A stretch of 64,000 bases of DNA from the NCBI RefSeq assembly GCF_009724685.1, contig NZ_WMEF01000006.1, positions 1 to 64,000 on the forward strand, given 5' to 3'. Of the stretch, positions 37,043 to 45,741 are shown in pieces. This DNA is from Lysinibacillus cavernae. GTDB lineage: Bacteria > Bacillota > Bacilli > Bacillales_A > Planococcaceae. A program made the translations under genes and the position numbers. The notes under the pieces were generated by a model. It ran no database searches and was not told the origin of the DNA. It saw only the letters and a program-made list of their open reading frames with translations. Position 1 is the first letter of the stretch; each line of letters starts with the position of its first letter.

Positions 37043-37706
37043 CATTCAGAGCTTCTTTACAGAATGGTCAGATGTTATTGGAAAATCAATTATCGAAACA
37101 TTTCAAATGGTCGGAATTTCCTTATTGTTTTCTATTCTAATTGGTATTCCATTAGGGCTGTTAATCGTTTTAACGCGACCAGGACAATCCTTTGAAAATA
37201 AATTTCTCTATCAATTTTTTAACCTAGTAATCAATATTATACGTTCTGTTCCATTCATCATCTTATTATTTTTCATTTTACCTTTCACAAAGCTTATTGT
37301 TGGTACGACGATTGGTGTTAAAGGTGTAATCGTTCCGCTTGTTGTGTATACAGCGCCTTATATTGCACGACTGATGGAATCTGCGCTATTAGAAGTTGAT
37401 TCGGGTGTTGTGGAAGCATACACAGCAATGGGTATTAAACGTCGCCATATTATTTGGCATGTGCTATTACGTGAAGCCCGACCATCTATTATTTTAGGCT
37501 TAACCATTGCCACAATTGGATTAATTGGTGCAACGGCGATGGCTGGAATGGTTGGTGCTGGCGGCTTAGGTGACCTTGCCTACCGATATGGTCACCTTCG
37601 CTATGAGGTCGATGTGATGTATGCAACAGTATTTATCTTAATCATCCTTGTTCAAAGTATTCAATCCATCGGCAACCGCTTCGCTGCAAAATTGAAGAAA
37701 GACTAA
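37035..37706 (+). CDS. metP: Methionine ABC transporter permease
   Basis: 223 aa with five transmembrane helices, MetI/MetP family: ILIGIPLGLLIVLTRPG, IVNIIRSVPFIILLFFILP, and the EAA loop MGIKRRHIIWHVLLREARPS that docks to MetN. The C-terminal AMAGMVGAGGLGDLAYRYG is typical. It is translationally coupled to metN by overlap. The operon does not end here: the next gene starts 13 bases after the stop with its own GAGGAG. Confidence 0.93.
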   Translation: MSSIQSFFTEWSDVIGKSIIETFQMVGISLLFSILIGIPLGLLIVLTRPGQSFENKFLYQFFNLVINIIRSVPFIILLFFILPFTKLIVGTTIGVKGVIVPLVVYTAPYIARLMESALLEVDSGVVEAYTAMGIKRRHIIWHVLLREARPSIILGLTIATIGLIGATAMAGMVGAGGLGDLAYRYGHLRYEVDVMYATVFILIILVQSIQSIGNRFAAKLKKD

Positions 37707-37719
37707 GAGGAGAATGACG

Positions 37720-38499
37720 ATGACGAATGAAATTTATGTAGTGAAAAATGGCTATATCGCAACGTTAGTATTAAATCGCCCTGATAAAAGAAATTCTTTA
37801 TCAAGGGCGATGTTTCAAGCCATAGTAGACCAACTCGAGCAGTTACGTACAGATTCATCTATCAAGCTTTTAATTGTCCGCGGGGTCAATGAATTGGCCT
37901 TTTCATCTGGTGCGGACATTAGTGAGTTTTTAGATATTCGGTATGCAGCTAGCAACGCCAAAGCCTATAATGATTTGGCGTTAAAAGCTATTGATGCCCT
38001 CTATAAATTTCCACACCCTACGATTGCTATGATTCAAGGCTTAGCGATTGGCGGTGGTTTAGAGTTAGCTAACGCTTGTGATTTTAGAATGGCAACCCCC
38101 AAGAGTAAGCTAGGCATCACGGCTGCAAACATTGGTATAGTTTATAATCTCGAAAGCACTAAACGTCTAATCAATATTGTTGGTGTCGCCAAGGCAAAAG
38201 AAATTTTATACACAGCAAACATCTTTACAGCGGAAGAAGGAAAAAACATTGGTTTGATCACTGCCTTACATGAGCCAGAAGATATTGAAAGTGCCACGCT
38301 ACAATTTGCTGAACATCTATTAAATAAATCGTCTGTTGCAAATTCGGGCATCAAGAAAATTATTCAAGCGATTGTAGATGGTGACAATGAAGAAAGCGAT
38401 GAGCTAGCACAAATAATTCTTGATTCATTTAGTTCAGATGATTATAACGAAGGTATTCAAGCCTTCTTAAATAAAAGAAAGCCTATTTTCAATAAATAA
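37720..38499 (+). CDS. Crotonase-fold enzyme, methylmalonyl-CoA-decarboxylase-like
   Basis: 259 aa enoyl-CoA hydratase/isomerase superfamily: oxyanion-hole segments FSSGADISEF and AIGGGLELANACDFR. Glu115 is kept, but the second hydratase glutamate, normally before the GGTQRL turn, is replaced: the region reads AANIGIVYNLESTKRL. The NxGxxYNL stretch and the C-terminal FLNKRKPIF recall E. coli methylmalonyl-CoA decarboxylase ScpB, whose active-site Tyr140 would be Tyr142 here; the ScpB histidine equivalent is alanine. So it may be a decarboxylase or lyase rather than a hydratase. Part of the S-box operon; ATG 37720 is seven bases from GAGGAG. Confidence 0.75.
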   Translation: MTNEIYVVKNGYIATLVLNRPDKRNSLSRAMFQAIVDQLEQLRTDSSIKLLIVRGVNELAFSSGADISEFLDIRYAASNAKAYNDLALKAIDALYKFPHPTIAMIQGLAIGGGLELANACDFRMATPKSKLGITAANIGIVYNLESTKRLINIVGVAKAKEILYTANIFTAEEGKNIGLITALHEPEDIESATLQFAEHLLNKSSVANSGIKKIIQAIVDGDNEESDELAQIILDSFSSDDYNEGIQAFLNKRKPIFNK

Positions 38500-38513
38500 G
38501 TGAGGTAGTAACG

Positions 38514-39674
38514 ATGACAAACACAACTGATGGTGACCTACTCTTAAAAAATATAACTGCACAAGCCCCCTTTCCCATTTGCTTTGCGGATTTAGAAAAG
38601 GCTGTGGCAGAAAAAATAGAAGCTGGACCTTTCGGCTACATCCGTTCAGGTGCTGGTGGTGAACAAACATTGCGCAACAATCATGCAGCTTTTGAAAAGT
38701 ATTCCATTGTTCCCCGCTTTTTAAATGATGTTTCGAGCGTTGATACATCGATTCATTTGTTTGGTAAAACATACCCTACTCCATTGCTCTTTGCTCCTGT
38801 TGGCATGAACGGAATGGTTCACGATGAAGGTGAGCTTGCTGTTGCTCGTGCTGCCCAGCATTTAAATATCCCATATATTCAAAGCACTGTTTCCACTTAT
38901 GCACTTGAAGACGTTGCTCAAGCTGCTCCTTCTTCAACAAAATGGTTTCAATTATATTGGTCTACTAATGAAGAAATTGCTTTTAGCATGGCGGCTCGAG
39001 CGGAGGCAGCTGGATTTGAAGCCATCGTTTTAACTGTCGATACAGTGATGCTCGGCTGGCGTGAAGAAGATGTGCGCAACCAATTTTCGCCGCTGAAGCT
39101 AGGCTATGCTAGAGGAAACTATATGAATGATCCTATCTTCACAGCCTCTTTACCTGATGATTCATTTGAATCCTATGTACAAGGTGTCTTGCAAAATGTC
39201 TTCCATCCAACACTTAATTGGGAACATGTTCGAGAATTAAAGCGACGCACAAATCTCCCTCTATTATTGAAGGGAATTTTACATCCGGAAGATGCAAAGC
39301 TAGCTATTGACAATGGGATTGACGGCATTATTGTATCAAATCATGGTGGCCGTCAATTAGATGGGGTAATTGGTTCACTTGATGCCCTTCCTGCTATTGT
39401 GAAAGCTGTTAACGGACAAATTCCCATTATTTTAGATAGTGGTGTATATCGTGGTATGGATGCTTTAAAAGCACTTGCTTTAGGAGCTGATGCCGTTGCA
39501 ATTGGCCGTCCTTTCGTCTATGGGCTAGCCCTTGAAGGACAACAAGGTGTCGAGAAAGTGATGACCAATCTATACGATGAATTAAAGGTTTCCATTGCAT
39601 TAGCAGGTGCCACCTCTGTCAAAGGATTACGCAACATTACATTAGTCAAACATGATGGGACTGAGGTTAAATGA
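38514..39674 (+). CDS. FMN alpha-hydroxy-acid oxidase / lactate 2-monooxygenase-like
   Basis: 386 aa TIM-barrel FMN enzyme. FAPVGMNGMVHDEGE, QSTVSTYALEDVA, the catalytic His-Arg in SNHGGRQLDG and DSGVYRGMDALKALALGADAV are the family motifs. The length and the GWREEDVRNQF..GNYMNDPIF segment resemble lactate 2-monooxygenase more than short lactate oxidase, so the product may be a decarboxylated acid rather than a 2-oxoacid. The substrate is unknown; S-box control suggests a methionine-related hydroxy acid. It lies 14 bases after the crotonase gene and overlaps the CoA-transferase gene by four bases. Confidence 0.82.
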   Translation: MTNTTDGDLLLKNITAQAPFPICFADLEKAVAEKIEAGPFGYIRSGAGGEQTLRNNHAAFEKYSIVPRFLNDVSSVDTSIHLFGKTYPTPLLFAPVGMNGMVHDEGELAVARAAQHLNIPYIQSTVSTYALEDVAQAAPSSTKWFQLYWSTNEEIAFSMAARAEAAGFEAIVLTVDTVMLGWREEDVRNQFSPLKLGYARGNYMNDPIFTASLPDDSFESYVQGVLQNVFHPTLNWEHVRELKRRTNLPLLLKGILHPEDAKLAIDNGIDGIIVSNHGGRQLDGVIGSLDALPAIVKAVNGQIPIILDSGVYRGMDALKALALGADAVAIGRPFVYGLALEGQQGVEKVMTNLYDELKVSIALAGATSVKGLRNITLVKHDGTEVK

Positions 39675-40867
39675 AACAAGCATTACAAGGATTAAAGGTT
39701 GTTGATTTATCGCAAGTATTAGCTGGTCCTTATTGCACCATGGTCTTAGCAGATATGGGTGCAGAGGTCATCAAAATTGAGAAGTATCCAAATGGCGATG
39801 ATACCCGTACAATGGGTCCTTTTGTTAATGAAGAAAGCCATATGTATATGATGGTTAATCGCAATAAAAAGGGTGTTTGTATTAATTTAAAAACGCCTGA
39901 AGGATTAGCTTTATTTAAAGAGCTTATACAATCCGTTGATGTCCTTGTGGAAAACTATCGACCAGGTGTCACGAAAAAACTTGGTATTGATTATGATACA
40001 TTAAAAGCTATCAATCCTGGTCTTATTTATTGCTCCATTTCAGGTTATGGCCAAACAGGCCCATATAGTCAAAAGGGTGGCTATGATATTATGGCACAAG
40101 GTCTGAGTGGCCTAATGCATATGACGGGTGAAGCGGATGGTCGTCCTGTAAAAGTTGGCTTTGCCGTGAATGATATTGCCGCTGCTCAAACAGCATTACA
40201 ATCGATTTTAATGGCTTATATTTATAAGCTTCGTAGTGGCGAGGGGCAATATATTGATGTTTCCTTAGTGGAGTCAGGTCTGGCCTGGACTGTATGGGAG
40301 GCGGCGGCTTACTTTGGACAAGGTGAGCTACCGGAGCGAACAGGGACTGCTCATCGTGTGTCCGCTCCCTATCAAGGTTTCAAAACGCAGGATGACTATA
40401 TTTTAATAGGTGCTGGCAATCAAAAGCTGTGGGAGATTTTCGCAACAAAGGTTGTCAACCGACCTGATTGGTTAGACAATCCCCTTTTTGCTACTAACTA
40501 TGCTCGTGCCCAACATGTGAAAGTACTGGAGGAAGAGATTGAAAGAGAATTAATCAAGCATCCTGCTACTTACTGGCTTGCACGTTTAGATGAACACGGT
40601 GTACCATCTAGCCCTATCTACTCCTATGAACAAACATTGAATGATCCTCATATATTAGATCGCGGTATGGTCTTGTCCTATGAGCACCCGACTGCTGGGC
40701 CAATGCGAACACTGGGCTTTCCAGCAAAGTTTTCACAAACACCAGGACAGCTAACTAGTGCAGCTCCTACTTTAGGGCAACACAATGAAGAAATATTACA
40801 AGCTTTGAATATTGCTGATGAAGACATCCAACAGTTAAGAGCAGCGAATATTATTGGCTCGAAATAA
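39671..40867 (+). CDS. Class III CoA-transferase (CaiB/BaiF family)
   Basis: 398 aa. LSQVLAGPYCTMVLADMGAEVIKIE is the family N-terminus, VNRNKKGVCINLKTPEG follows, and the catalytic aspartate is in GFAVNDIAAAQTALQ. These enzymes move CoA between carboxylic acids. The ATG overlaps the upstream stop (ATGA), so it is coupled to the hydroxy-acid oxidase gene. It probably activates the acid made or used by its two neighbours; the substrate is not known. Confidence 0.85.
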   Translation: MKQALQGLKVVDLSQVLAGPYCTMVLADMGAEVIKIEKYPNGDDTRTMGPFVNEESHMYMMVNRNKKGVCINLKTPEGLALFKELIQSVDVLVENYRPGVTKKLGIDYDTLKAINPGLIYCSISGYGQTGPYSQKGGYDIMAQGLSGLMHMTGEADGRPVKVGFAVNDIAAAQTALQSILMAYIYKLRSGEGQYIDVSLVESGLAWTVWEAAAYFGQGELPERTGTAHRVSAPYQGFKTQDDYILIGAGNQKLWEIFATKVVNRPDWLDNPLFATNYARAQHVKVLEEEIERELIKHPATYWLARLDEHGVPSSPIYSYEQTLNDPHILDRGMVLSYEHPTAGPMRTLGFPAKFSQTPGQLTSAAPTLGQHNEEILQALNIADEDIQQLRAANIIGSK

Positions 40868-40931
40868 AGCTATCGACTACTTTTGGATTCGTTTCGAGTG
40901 TCTATCCACCGCTTTTATCCTTCTATCACGC

Positions 40932-40964
40932 AAAAAAGCTTCCCCATCAACGAGGAAGCTTTTT
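40932..40964. terminator. Bidirectional terminator between CoA-transferase and kbl
   Basis: AAAAAAGCTTCC pairs with GGAAGCTTTTTT between convergent genes; ends the S-box operon. Confidence 0.88.
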
Positions 40965-40966
40965 TC

Positions 40967-42157
40967 TTATTGAATAACGCCTAATTCACGACCAACTTTT
41001 CCGTATATCGCAATCGCATCATCCAACATTTCTTTTGTATGAGCCGCTGTTGGCATATTACGTACACGCCCTGTACCTTTTGGAACCGTTGGGAAGACAA
41101 TCGATTTTGCATAAACGCCTTCTTCAAATAAACGTTTTGAAAATTCCTGTGTCAGCTTTTCATCTCCAATAATACAAGGTGTAATCGGCGTCTCAGACTC
41201 ACCGATATTAAAGCCCAGCTTTTCAAGTCCAGCTTTTAAATAGTTGCCATTATCCCAAAGCTTATCGTGTAGCTCTGTTGAATCAATCAGCATTTGTACC
41301 GCCGCTGTAATGGCTGCTACATCACCTGGTGGTAAAGCTGTAGAGAATAAGAATGGACGTGATCGAACTTTCAGCCAATCAATTAAATTTTTCTTACCAG
41401 CTACATAGCCACCCACAACACCAATTGCTTTTGACAGTGTACCAATTTGGAAATCAATTTCTTTTTCTAATCCAAAATGCTTCACAGTTCCTTTTCCTTT
41501 ACCTGTTACACCTGAACCATGTGCATCATCCACGTACGTAATTAAATCAAACTCTTTAGCAATTTCTACAATCTCAGGTAATTTAGCAATATCACCATCC
41601 ATAGAGAATACGCCATCTGTAATGACCATGATTTTATTGTATAATCCTGATTCTTTTGCCGCTTTCGCCTTAGCACGTAAATCATCCATATCTGAGTGGT
41701 TGAACGCAATGATTTTCGCTTTTGATAAACGACAACCATCAATAATAGAAGCATGGTTCAATTGATCTGATAAAATTGCATCATTTTTATCCATGACAGC
41801 AGAAATGGCTGCCATATTACAATTAAAGCCCGATTGATAAGAAATAGCCGCTTCTGTACCTTTGAATTCAGCAAGCTTTTCTTCTAATTTTACGTGCAAA
41901 TCAAGTGTCCCGTTAATTGTACGAACAGCACCTGCTCCAACACCATATTTATCAATTGTCTCTTTGGCAATACGCTTTAATTCTTCATTTGTTGCTAAGC
42001 CAAGATAATTGTTAGAGGATAAGTTAACAAGATTTTTGCCGCGAACTTGAATAATTGGGCCGTTTGCTCCCTCTACTGGATCAATTTCATTGTATAAGCC
42101 TTGTTCATGTAGGGCTTGTAGGTTTTCATCTAAAAATGCATTCAATACTTTTGACAA
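40967..42157 (-). CDS. kbl: Glycine C-acetyltransferase (2-amino-3-ketobutyrate CoA ligase)
   Basis: 396 aa alpha-oxoamine synthase. NNYLGLA near the N-terminus, [35 protein letters not shown] and the PLP lysine in [16 protein letters not shown]. It cleaves 2-amino-3-oxobutanoate with CoA to glycine and acetyl-CoA, after Tdh (21302-22255 here). Homologues start MSKVL, which favours TTG 42157, nine bases from AAAGG, over ATG 42166, which abuts the site. The family also includes BioF, but neighbouring biotin genes are absent. Confidence 0.87.
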   Translation of the reverse strand: MSKVLNAFLDENLQALHEQGLYNEIDPVEGANGPIIQVRGKNLVNLSSNNYLGLATNEELKRIAKETIDKYGVGAGAVRTINGTLDLHVKLEEKLAEFKGTEAAISYQSGFNCNMAAISAVMDKNDAILSDQLNHASIIDGCRLSKAKIIAFNHSDMDDLRAKAKAAKESGLYNKIMVITDGVFSMDGDIAKLPEIVEIAKEFDLITYVDDAHGSGVTGKGKGTVKHFGLEKEIDFQIGTLSKAIGVVGGYVAGKKNLIDWLKVRSRPFLFSTALPPGDVAAITAAVQMLIDSTELHDKLWDNGNYLKAGLEKLGFNIGESETPITPCIIGDEKLTQEFSKRLFEEGVYAKSIVFPTVPKGTGRVRNMPTAAHTKEMLDDAIAIYGKVGRELGVIQ

Positions 42158-42225
42158 GCGTATCATCCTTTCCTAGGAAAACTGTTTCTAGCTCCTAGTT
42201 TAGCACATGCGGGCCATTAGCTACA

Positions 42226-43302
42226 TTACTTTGTTAATCTTTCAAATAGTGGCGCTGTTTTTTCGCGCCATAATGACGCTGATAGGCAATGGTCCAATAG
42301 ACGGCGAACTGTATATTCAGCTTCTGCATAACGCTTTGAATAAGCCATCGCATCCTGCATAGCTTCTTTATATTGAGCTCGAACTGCCTCGATTGCAGAT
42401 TCAGCCTCTTCTGAAAGCGCACAATGTTGCCCAATATCAAATATCTTATCGCCTAATCTACCATCCTGTGGATCAAAGACATGTGGCTCTGTGCTATCAA
42501 AAATACAGAAATTTAGCTCTGGAATTATAACCATATCCACTGATCCTGCATCTAAGCCACACCAGACAATTTGGGCATCAAGTCCTCTCGCATTGGCCTC
42601 ATCCGCTAGGCCCTTCATTAATGAAGATTTCCCAGTACCCGGTTTACCTTTAATCATGAATCTAGTCGTTATACTCTTGGTAATACTTTCAACTGTATTT
42701 TCCGCACCTCTAGGCGTTAGTGTGCCAAGTAAACGGTGTGTACGCATACCTGTTTTATTTAAAACAATGGATTGAAACACTTCTGTCTTTAAACTTTCCA
42801 CTTGCTCATTCAATGCCTGCCAGTTCATACAGCTTTGTGTAATTACTTCCCAATCATCATGAAGCTTGATTGCCTGATCTAACTTGGCAATACATTTTTC
42901 ACGCCAAGATGTACGCTCCTGCATCACCTCAGCAAGCTGTTCCCCAATCTTTTCAAGCTGAACTTCCTCTAAACAATCATAAAAGGACAATACACGATGT
43001 TTAGTGCCAAGCAAAGTTGGCTCGATATTCCAGTCGGATGCCCATACAAACAGTCTGTTGCAACCCTTTACATAAACGGCTTCAACAACTTCCTCTAATA
43101 AAGCATGCTTAAACCATTCAACAGCAAAGCCTTGCTTCACATAAAAATAACCTAGCTCTTTTAACAGCTCTGATCCTTTAAATGTCGCTGCACCCTGTAA
43201 AAAATAAACGAGCTCCGCTTCTTCCATTATCTCTTTATATAAATGTTTCACACCTTGCCCAGTCAATGCGTGTCCAAAATAATACGTTACATTTCCGTTC
43301 AA
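42226..43302 (-). CDS. P-loop ATPase of unknown role (PRK06851-like)
   Basis: 358 aa. An intact Walker A, KGKPGTGKSSLMKGLADEA, lies in the second half (about 220-240) and a second degenerate P-loop-like segment, GHALTGQGVKHLY, is near the N-terminus, so the protein looks like a tandem of two NTPase-like halves. Spore-formers carry a conserved family of such proteins annotated only as ATPase or nucleotide kinase. The C-terminal region is helical. TTG 43302 is preceded by AAGGGGGAACGACAT; I use it instead of the longer frame to 43323. Confidence 0.65.
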   Translation of the reverse strand: MNGNVTYYFGHALTGQGVKHLYKEIMEEAELVYFLQGAATFKGSELLKELGYFYVKQGFAVEWFKHALLEEVVEAVYVKGCNRLFVWASDWNIEPTLLGTKHRVLSFYDCLEEVQLEKIGEQLAEVMQERTSWREKCIAKLDQAIKLHDDWEVITQSCMNWQALNEQVESLKTEVFQSIVLNKTGMRTHRLLGTLTPRGAENTVESITKSITTRFMIKGKPGTGKSSLMKGLADEANARGLDAQIVWCGLDAGSVDMVIIPELNFCIFDSTEPHVFDPQDGRLGDKIFDIGQHCALSEEAESAIEAVRAQYKEAMQDAMAYSKRYAEAEYTVRRLLDHCLSASLWREKTAPLFERLTK

Positions 43303-43362
43303 ATGTCGTTCCCCCTTTAGCATCTGCCCTGCATTATATGAAAGAATGCTAAAAAAGATGAA

Positions 43363-43398
43363 AAGCTACTCTTACCCTTTTACAGATAAAAGTAGCTT
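43363..43398 (-). terminator. Terminator of the YczE-like gene
   Basis: AAGCTACT pairs with AGTAGCTT, then an A-rich (T-rich on minus) flank. Confidence 0.6.
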
Positions 43399-43404
43399 CG
43401 TAGT

Positions 43405-44040
43405 TTAATAGAATGGCTTCATTCCTTCTATATTGCCAATACATTTCATTAATACTTTACGACAATAAGGTAATGAATATTGCACAATATAGCCAGAAGT
43501 TAAGGCGATTAATACTGTCCCCACTCCAACTGGCCCTCCTAACAACCATCCAACAATGGTTACAAGAACTTCAATTCCCATTCTTGCTGTTTTAATAGAT
43601 CCACCAAACTTTTCGACAAGTATCATCATTAAGGTATCTCGTGGACCTGCTCCCATATTTGGTGCAATATACATCCCACAGCCAAAACTCAAAACAAATA
43701 AACCAGTGATAAAATATGTAATCTGTAAGCCATATACATCAGTTGACGGTAACACCCAGTTAAAGACATCTATGAATGAGCCGATTAGTAGCATATTTAG
43801 CCAAGTGCCTATCTTTGGCCATTCACGTAACACAATGGATGTTGAAGTGACTATAAAAAGCCCTGTTAGAATAGACCATGTACCAATACTTAAACCAAAA
43901 TTTTGAAATAAACCAACGTGCAGTACATCCCATGGGCTTGTTCCAACAATTTTCCCCTTTATGGACATCGTAATGCCAAGTGACATTACAATTAGGCCAC
44001 CAATAAAGAATGTCCAACGCCATCCCATTATTTTACGCAT
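43405..44040 (-). CDS. YczE/YyaS/YitT family integral membrane protein
   Basis: 211 aa with five or six transmembrane helices. The family block GTSPWDVLHVGLFQNFGLSIG and the internal near-repeat MGAGPRDTLMMILVEKFGGSI are visible; both share a G-x(2)-DxL..G pattern. B. subtilis YczE is near the surfactin genes and affects antibiotic production in relatives, but the molecular function is unknown. Start ATG 44040 after AGAGAGGGA. Confidence 0.8.
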   Translation of the reverse strand: MRKIMGWRWTFFIGGLIVMSLGITMSIKGKIVGTSPWDVLHVGLFQNFGLSIGTWSILTGLFIVTSTSIVLREWPKIGTWLNMLLIGSFIDVFNWVLPSTDVYGLQITYFITGLFVLSFGCGMYIAPNMGAGPRDTLMMILVEKFGGSIKTARMGIEVLVTIVGWLLGGPVGVGTVLIALTSGYIVQYSLPYCRKVLMKCIGNIEGMKPFY

Positions 44041-44152
44041 TTTCTATCCCTCTCTCTATGTATGATATTGCTCTAACTGTATCATATTTTCTACAAAAAT
44101 CGAGATATAGTGCTTGAGCTAGATTGTTCATCGCATCATTTGCAATCACATA

Positions 44153-44186
44153 AAAAACTACCCATTCTCACACATGGGTAGTTTTA
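44153..44186 (-). terminator. Terminator overlapping the ybaK stop codon
   Basis: AAAACTACCCA pairs with TGGGTAGTTTT; the ybaK stop codon (44168-44170) falls in the loop. Confidence 0.75.
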
Positions 44187-44662
44187 ATTGGGGCAAGCTG
44201 TGCCTTTATTACATTCTTTAAATCTTCTAATTGAACGTGGATTTGCATGCCAATTTTCCCTGCGCTCACGATAATACATTCTTGTTCTTGAGCTGATACA
44301 TCGATTACCGTTGGATATAACTTCTTCATCCCAACTGGTGAACACCCACCACGAACATACCCTGTATAACCAAGTAAATCTTTTACTGCTAGCATTTCGA
44401 TCTTCTTTTCCCCAACTACCTTTGCTGCAGCTTTTAAATCCAGCTCCTCAGCCACTGGAATGACAAATACAAATAACTTTTGTGCACTTGCCTTTGCTAC
44501 TAATGTTTTAAAAACACGAGCAACAGGCTGGCCAATTTTTTCTGCAACAGATACACCATCGACTTGACCGTCTCCAGTTTCATACTCAATCACATCAAAA
44601 TCAATTTTTTGTTGCTCTAATAATCTAATAGCATTTGTTTTAGCATGCTTTGGCTTTGCCAT
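44168..44662 (-). CDS. ybaK: Cys-tRNA(Pro)/Cys-tRNA deacylase YbaK
   Basis: 164 aa YbaK/EbsC domain. [12 protein letters not shown] carries the catalytic lysine region, followed by [17 protein letters not shown], and the [14 protein letters not shown] loop is diagnostic of the bacterial YbaK subgroup. It hydrolyses Cys-tRNA(Pro) formed by ProRS error. The start ATG 44662 follows AGGAGAAGG. Confidence 0.92.
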   Translation of the reverse strand: MAKPKHAKTNAIRLLEQQKIDFDVIEYETGDGQVDGVSVAEKIGQPVARVFKTLVAKASAQKLFVFVIPVAEELDLKAAAKVVGEKKIEMLAVKDLLGYTGYVRGGCSPVGMKKLYPTVIDVSAQEQECIIVSAGKIGMQIHVQLEDLKNVIKAQLAPIKTTHV

Positions 44663-44686
44663 GTCAACCTTCTCCTATCTATAGCA

Positions 44687-45415
44687 TCAGGCTATCAAAG
44701 AGAACACTGAATCCTTGTCTGGACGATAGCCATTTTTGGTCATTTGAACATGAGCCGCATATTTTTCAGATGCCTGTTTGAATGTTCTCAATTTGAATGC
44801 AGTCTCATAGTTCTTACCGAAAATTGTATCTGCAAATGGGTCCGATTTCAATTCCTTCGAGAAACGTTCAGGAACCTTCACTTCAATGATGTCACGAACA
44901 AAGTAAGGTTCATATTCTTCTATTATGTCATTTTCAGAATTTGAATTGTTTAACATATGCTGCATTTGAGCATTAACGCTATGGGCCACACGTAAATCTT
45001 GAGGAGAAGGCTCTGTCGATGCTAACGCTGCATTTCGTACCCGCTCCAATACTTGTAATGTGTCATGTAGCTCTGGATTGGATACAGCAGAAGAAACAAT
45101 GTTGTCACTAGTTCCTCCTGCTTTAAAGGCTTGCTCATGGGCACGTACATTCTTTTCTGTTTGCTGCAAATCTTCCATAATTGCTTGCTGTTCAGGCGTT
45201 ACTTCGTTTGATTCTTCTTGTTGTTGCTCATATAAATCTTGATCGGTACGCCCTAACAGTAGATTTTCAAGCTCAAGCAATAACGGATTTTTCTTTGGTT
45301 GAAAATACATAGCATTTTTTCGATATGCATCCCCCGCCTCTTTGCGCTGCAATATCTTTTTACGATTATATTGCGATAGAATTCGCTCTTGTTCCATTAA
45401 ATTTGATATTTTCAT
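44687..45415 (-). CDS. Degenerate SprA-like metalloprotease homologue
   Basis: 242 aa. Residues about 73-100 (VTPEQQAIMEDLQQTEKNV then RAHEQAFKAGG) and 126-146 (VRNAALASTEPSPQD) match the SprA-related family (PF12118), as I recall its pattern. Normal members read RAHEQAH at this place, a zinc site, with a longer segment up to the AALAP.PS.QD block. Here the second histidine is Phe97 and the intervening region is much shortened. A 70-residue C-terminal extension (from about 170) is not familiar. It is probably not an active protease. ATG 45415 follows GAGGTG. Confidence 0.6.
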   Translation of the reverse strand: MKISNLMEQERILSQYNRKKILQRKEAGDAYRKNAMYFQPKKNPLLLELENLLLGRTDQDLYEQQQEESNEVTPEQQAIMEDLQQTEKNVRAHEQAFKAGGTSDNIVSSAVSNPELHDTLQVLERVRNAALASTEPSPQDLRVAHSVNAQMQHMLNNSNSENDIIEEYEPYFVRDIIEVKVPERFSKELKSDPFADTIFGKNYETAFKLRTFKQASEKYAAHVQMTKNGYRPDKDSVFSLIA

Positions 45416-45713
45416 AGTTTTCACCTCACCCTTCTATCTTCATATGCCAATAAATTAATAAATATGAACAAAGCTTCTTACACTATATCTATACTATCTG
45501 AACAGTTTCTGTACACTTATTATCGGAATTTTCACTATTAAATTCAAGCATAAACTACTACTAACCACCTAAAGTGACACTAATCACTTTATATAACAGG
45601 CATAAAGACCTTTGTATAATGAATGTTTTCATATTCATTTAACACTCTCATGTCATTTCTAATAAAAATTATTACTATTTCCACTCATTAAAAAGTGTTT
45701 ATCAAAATAAAAA
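45416..45713. other. Intergenic region with no recognised feature
   Basis: About 300 AT-rich bases between the SprA-like gene and the VanZ-like gene, both on the minus strand. I see no gene, riboswitch or repeat. It presumably contains the promoter of the SprA-like gene. Confidence 0.4.
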
Positions 45714-45736
45714 AACAGCCCCTAAAACTGGACTGT
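45714..45736 (-). terminator. Terminator of the VanZ-like gene
   Basis: ACAGCCC pairs with GGACTGT with a bulge; seven T follow on the minus strand. Confidence 0.65.
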
Positions 45737-45741
45737 CTTTC

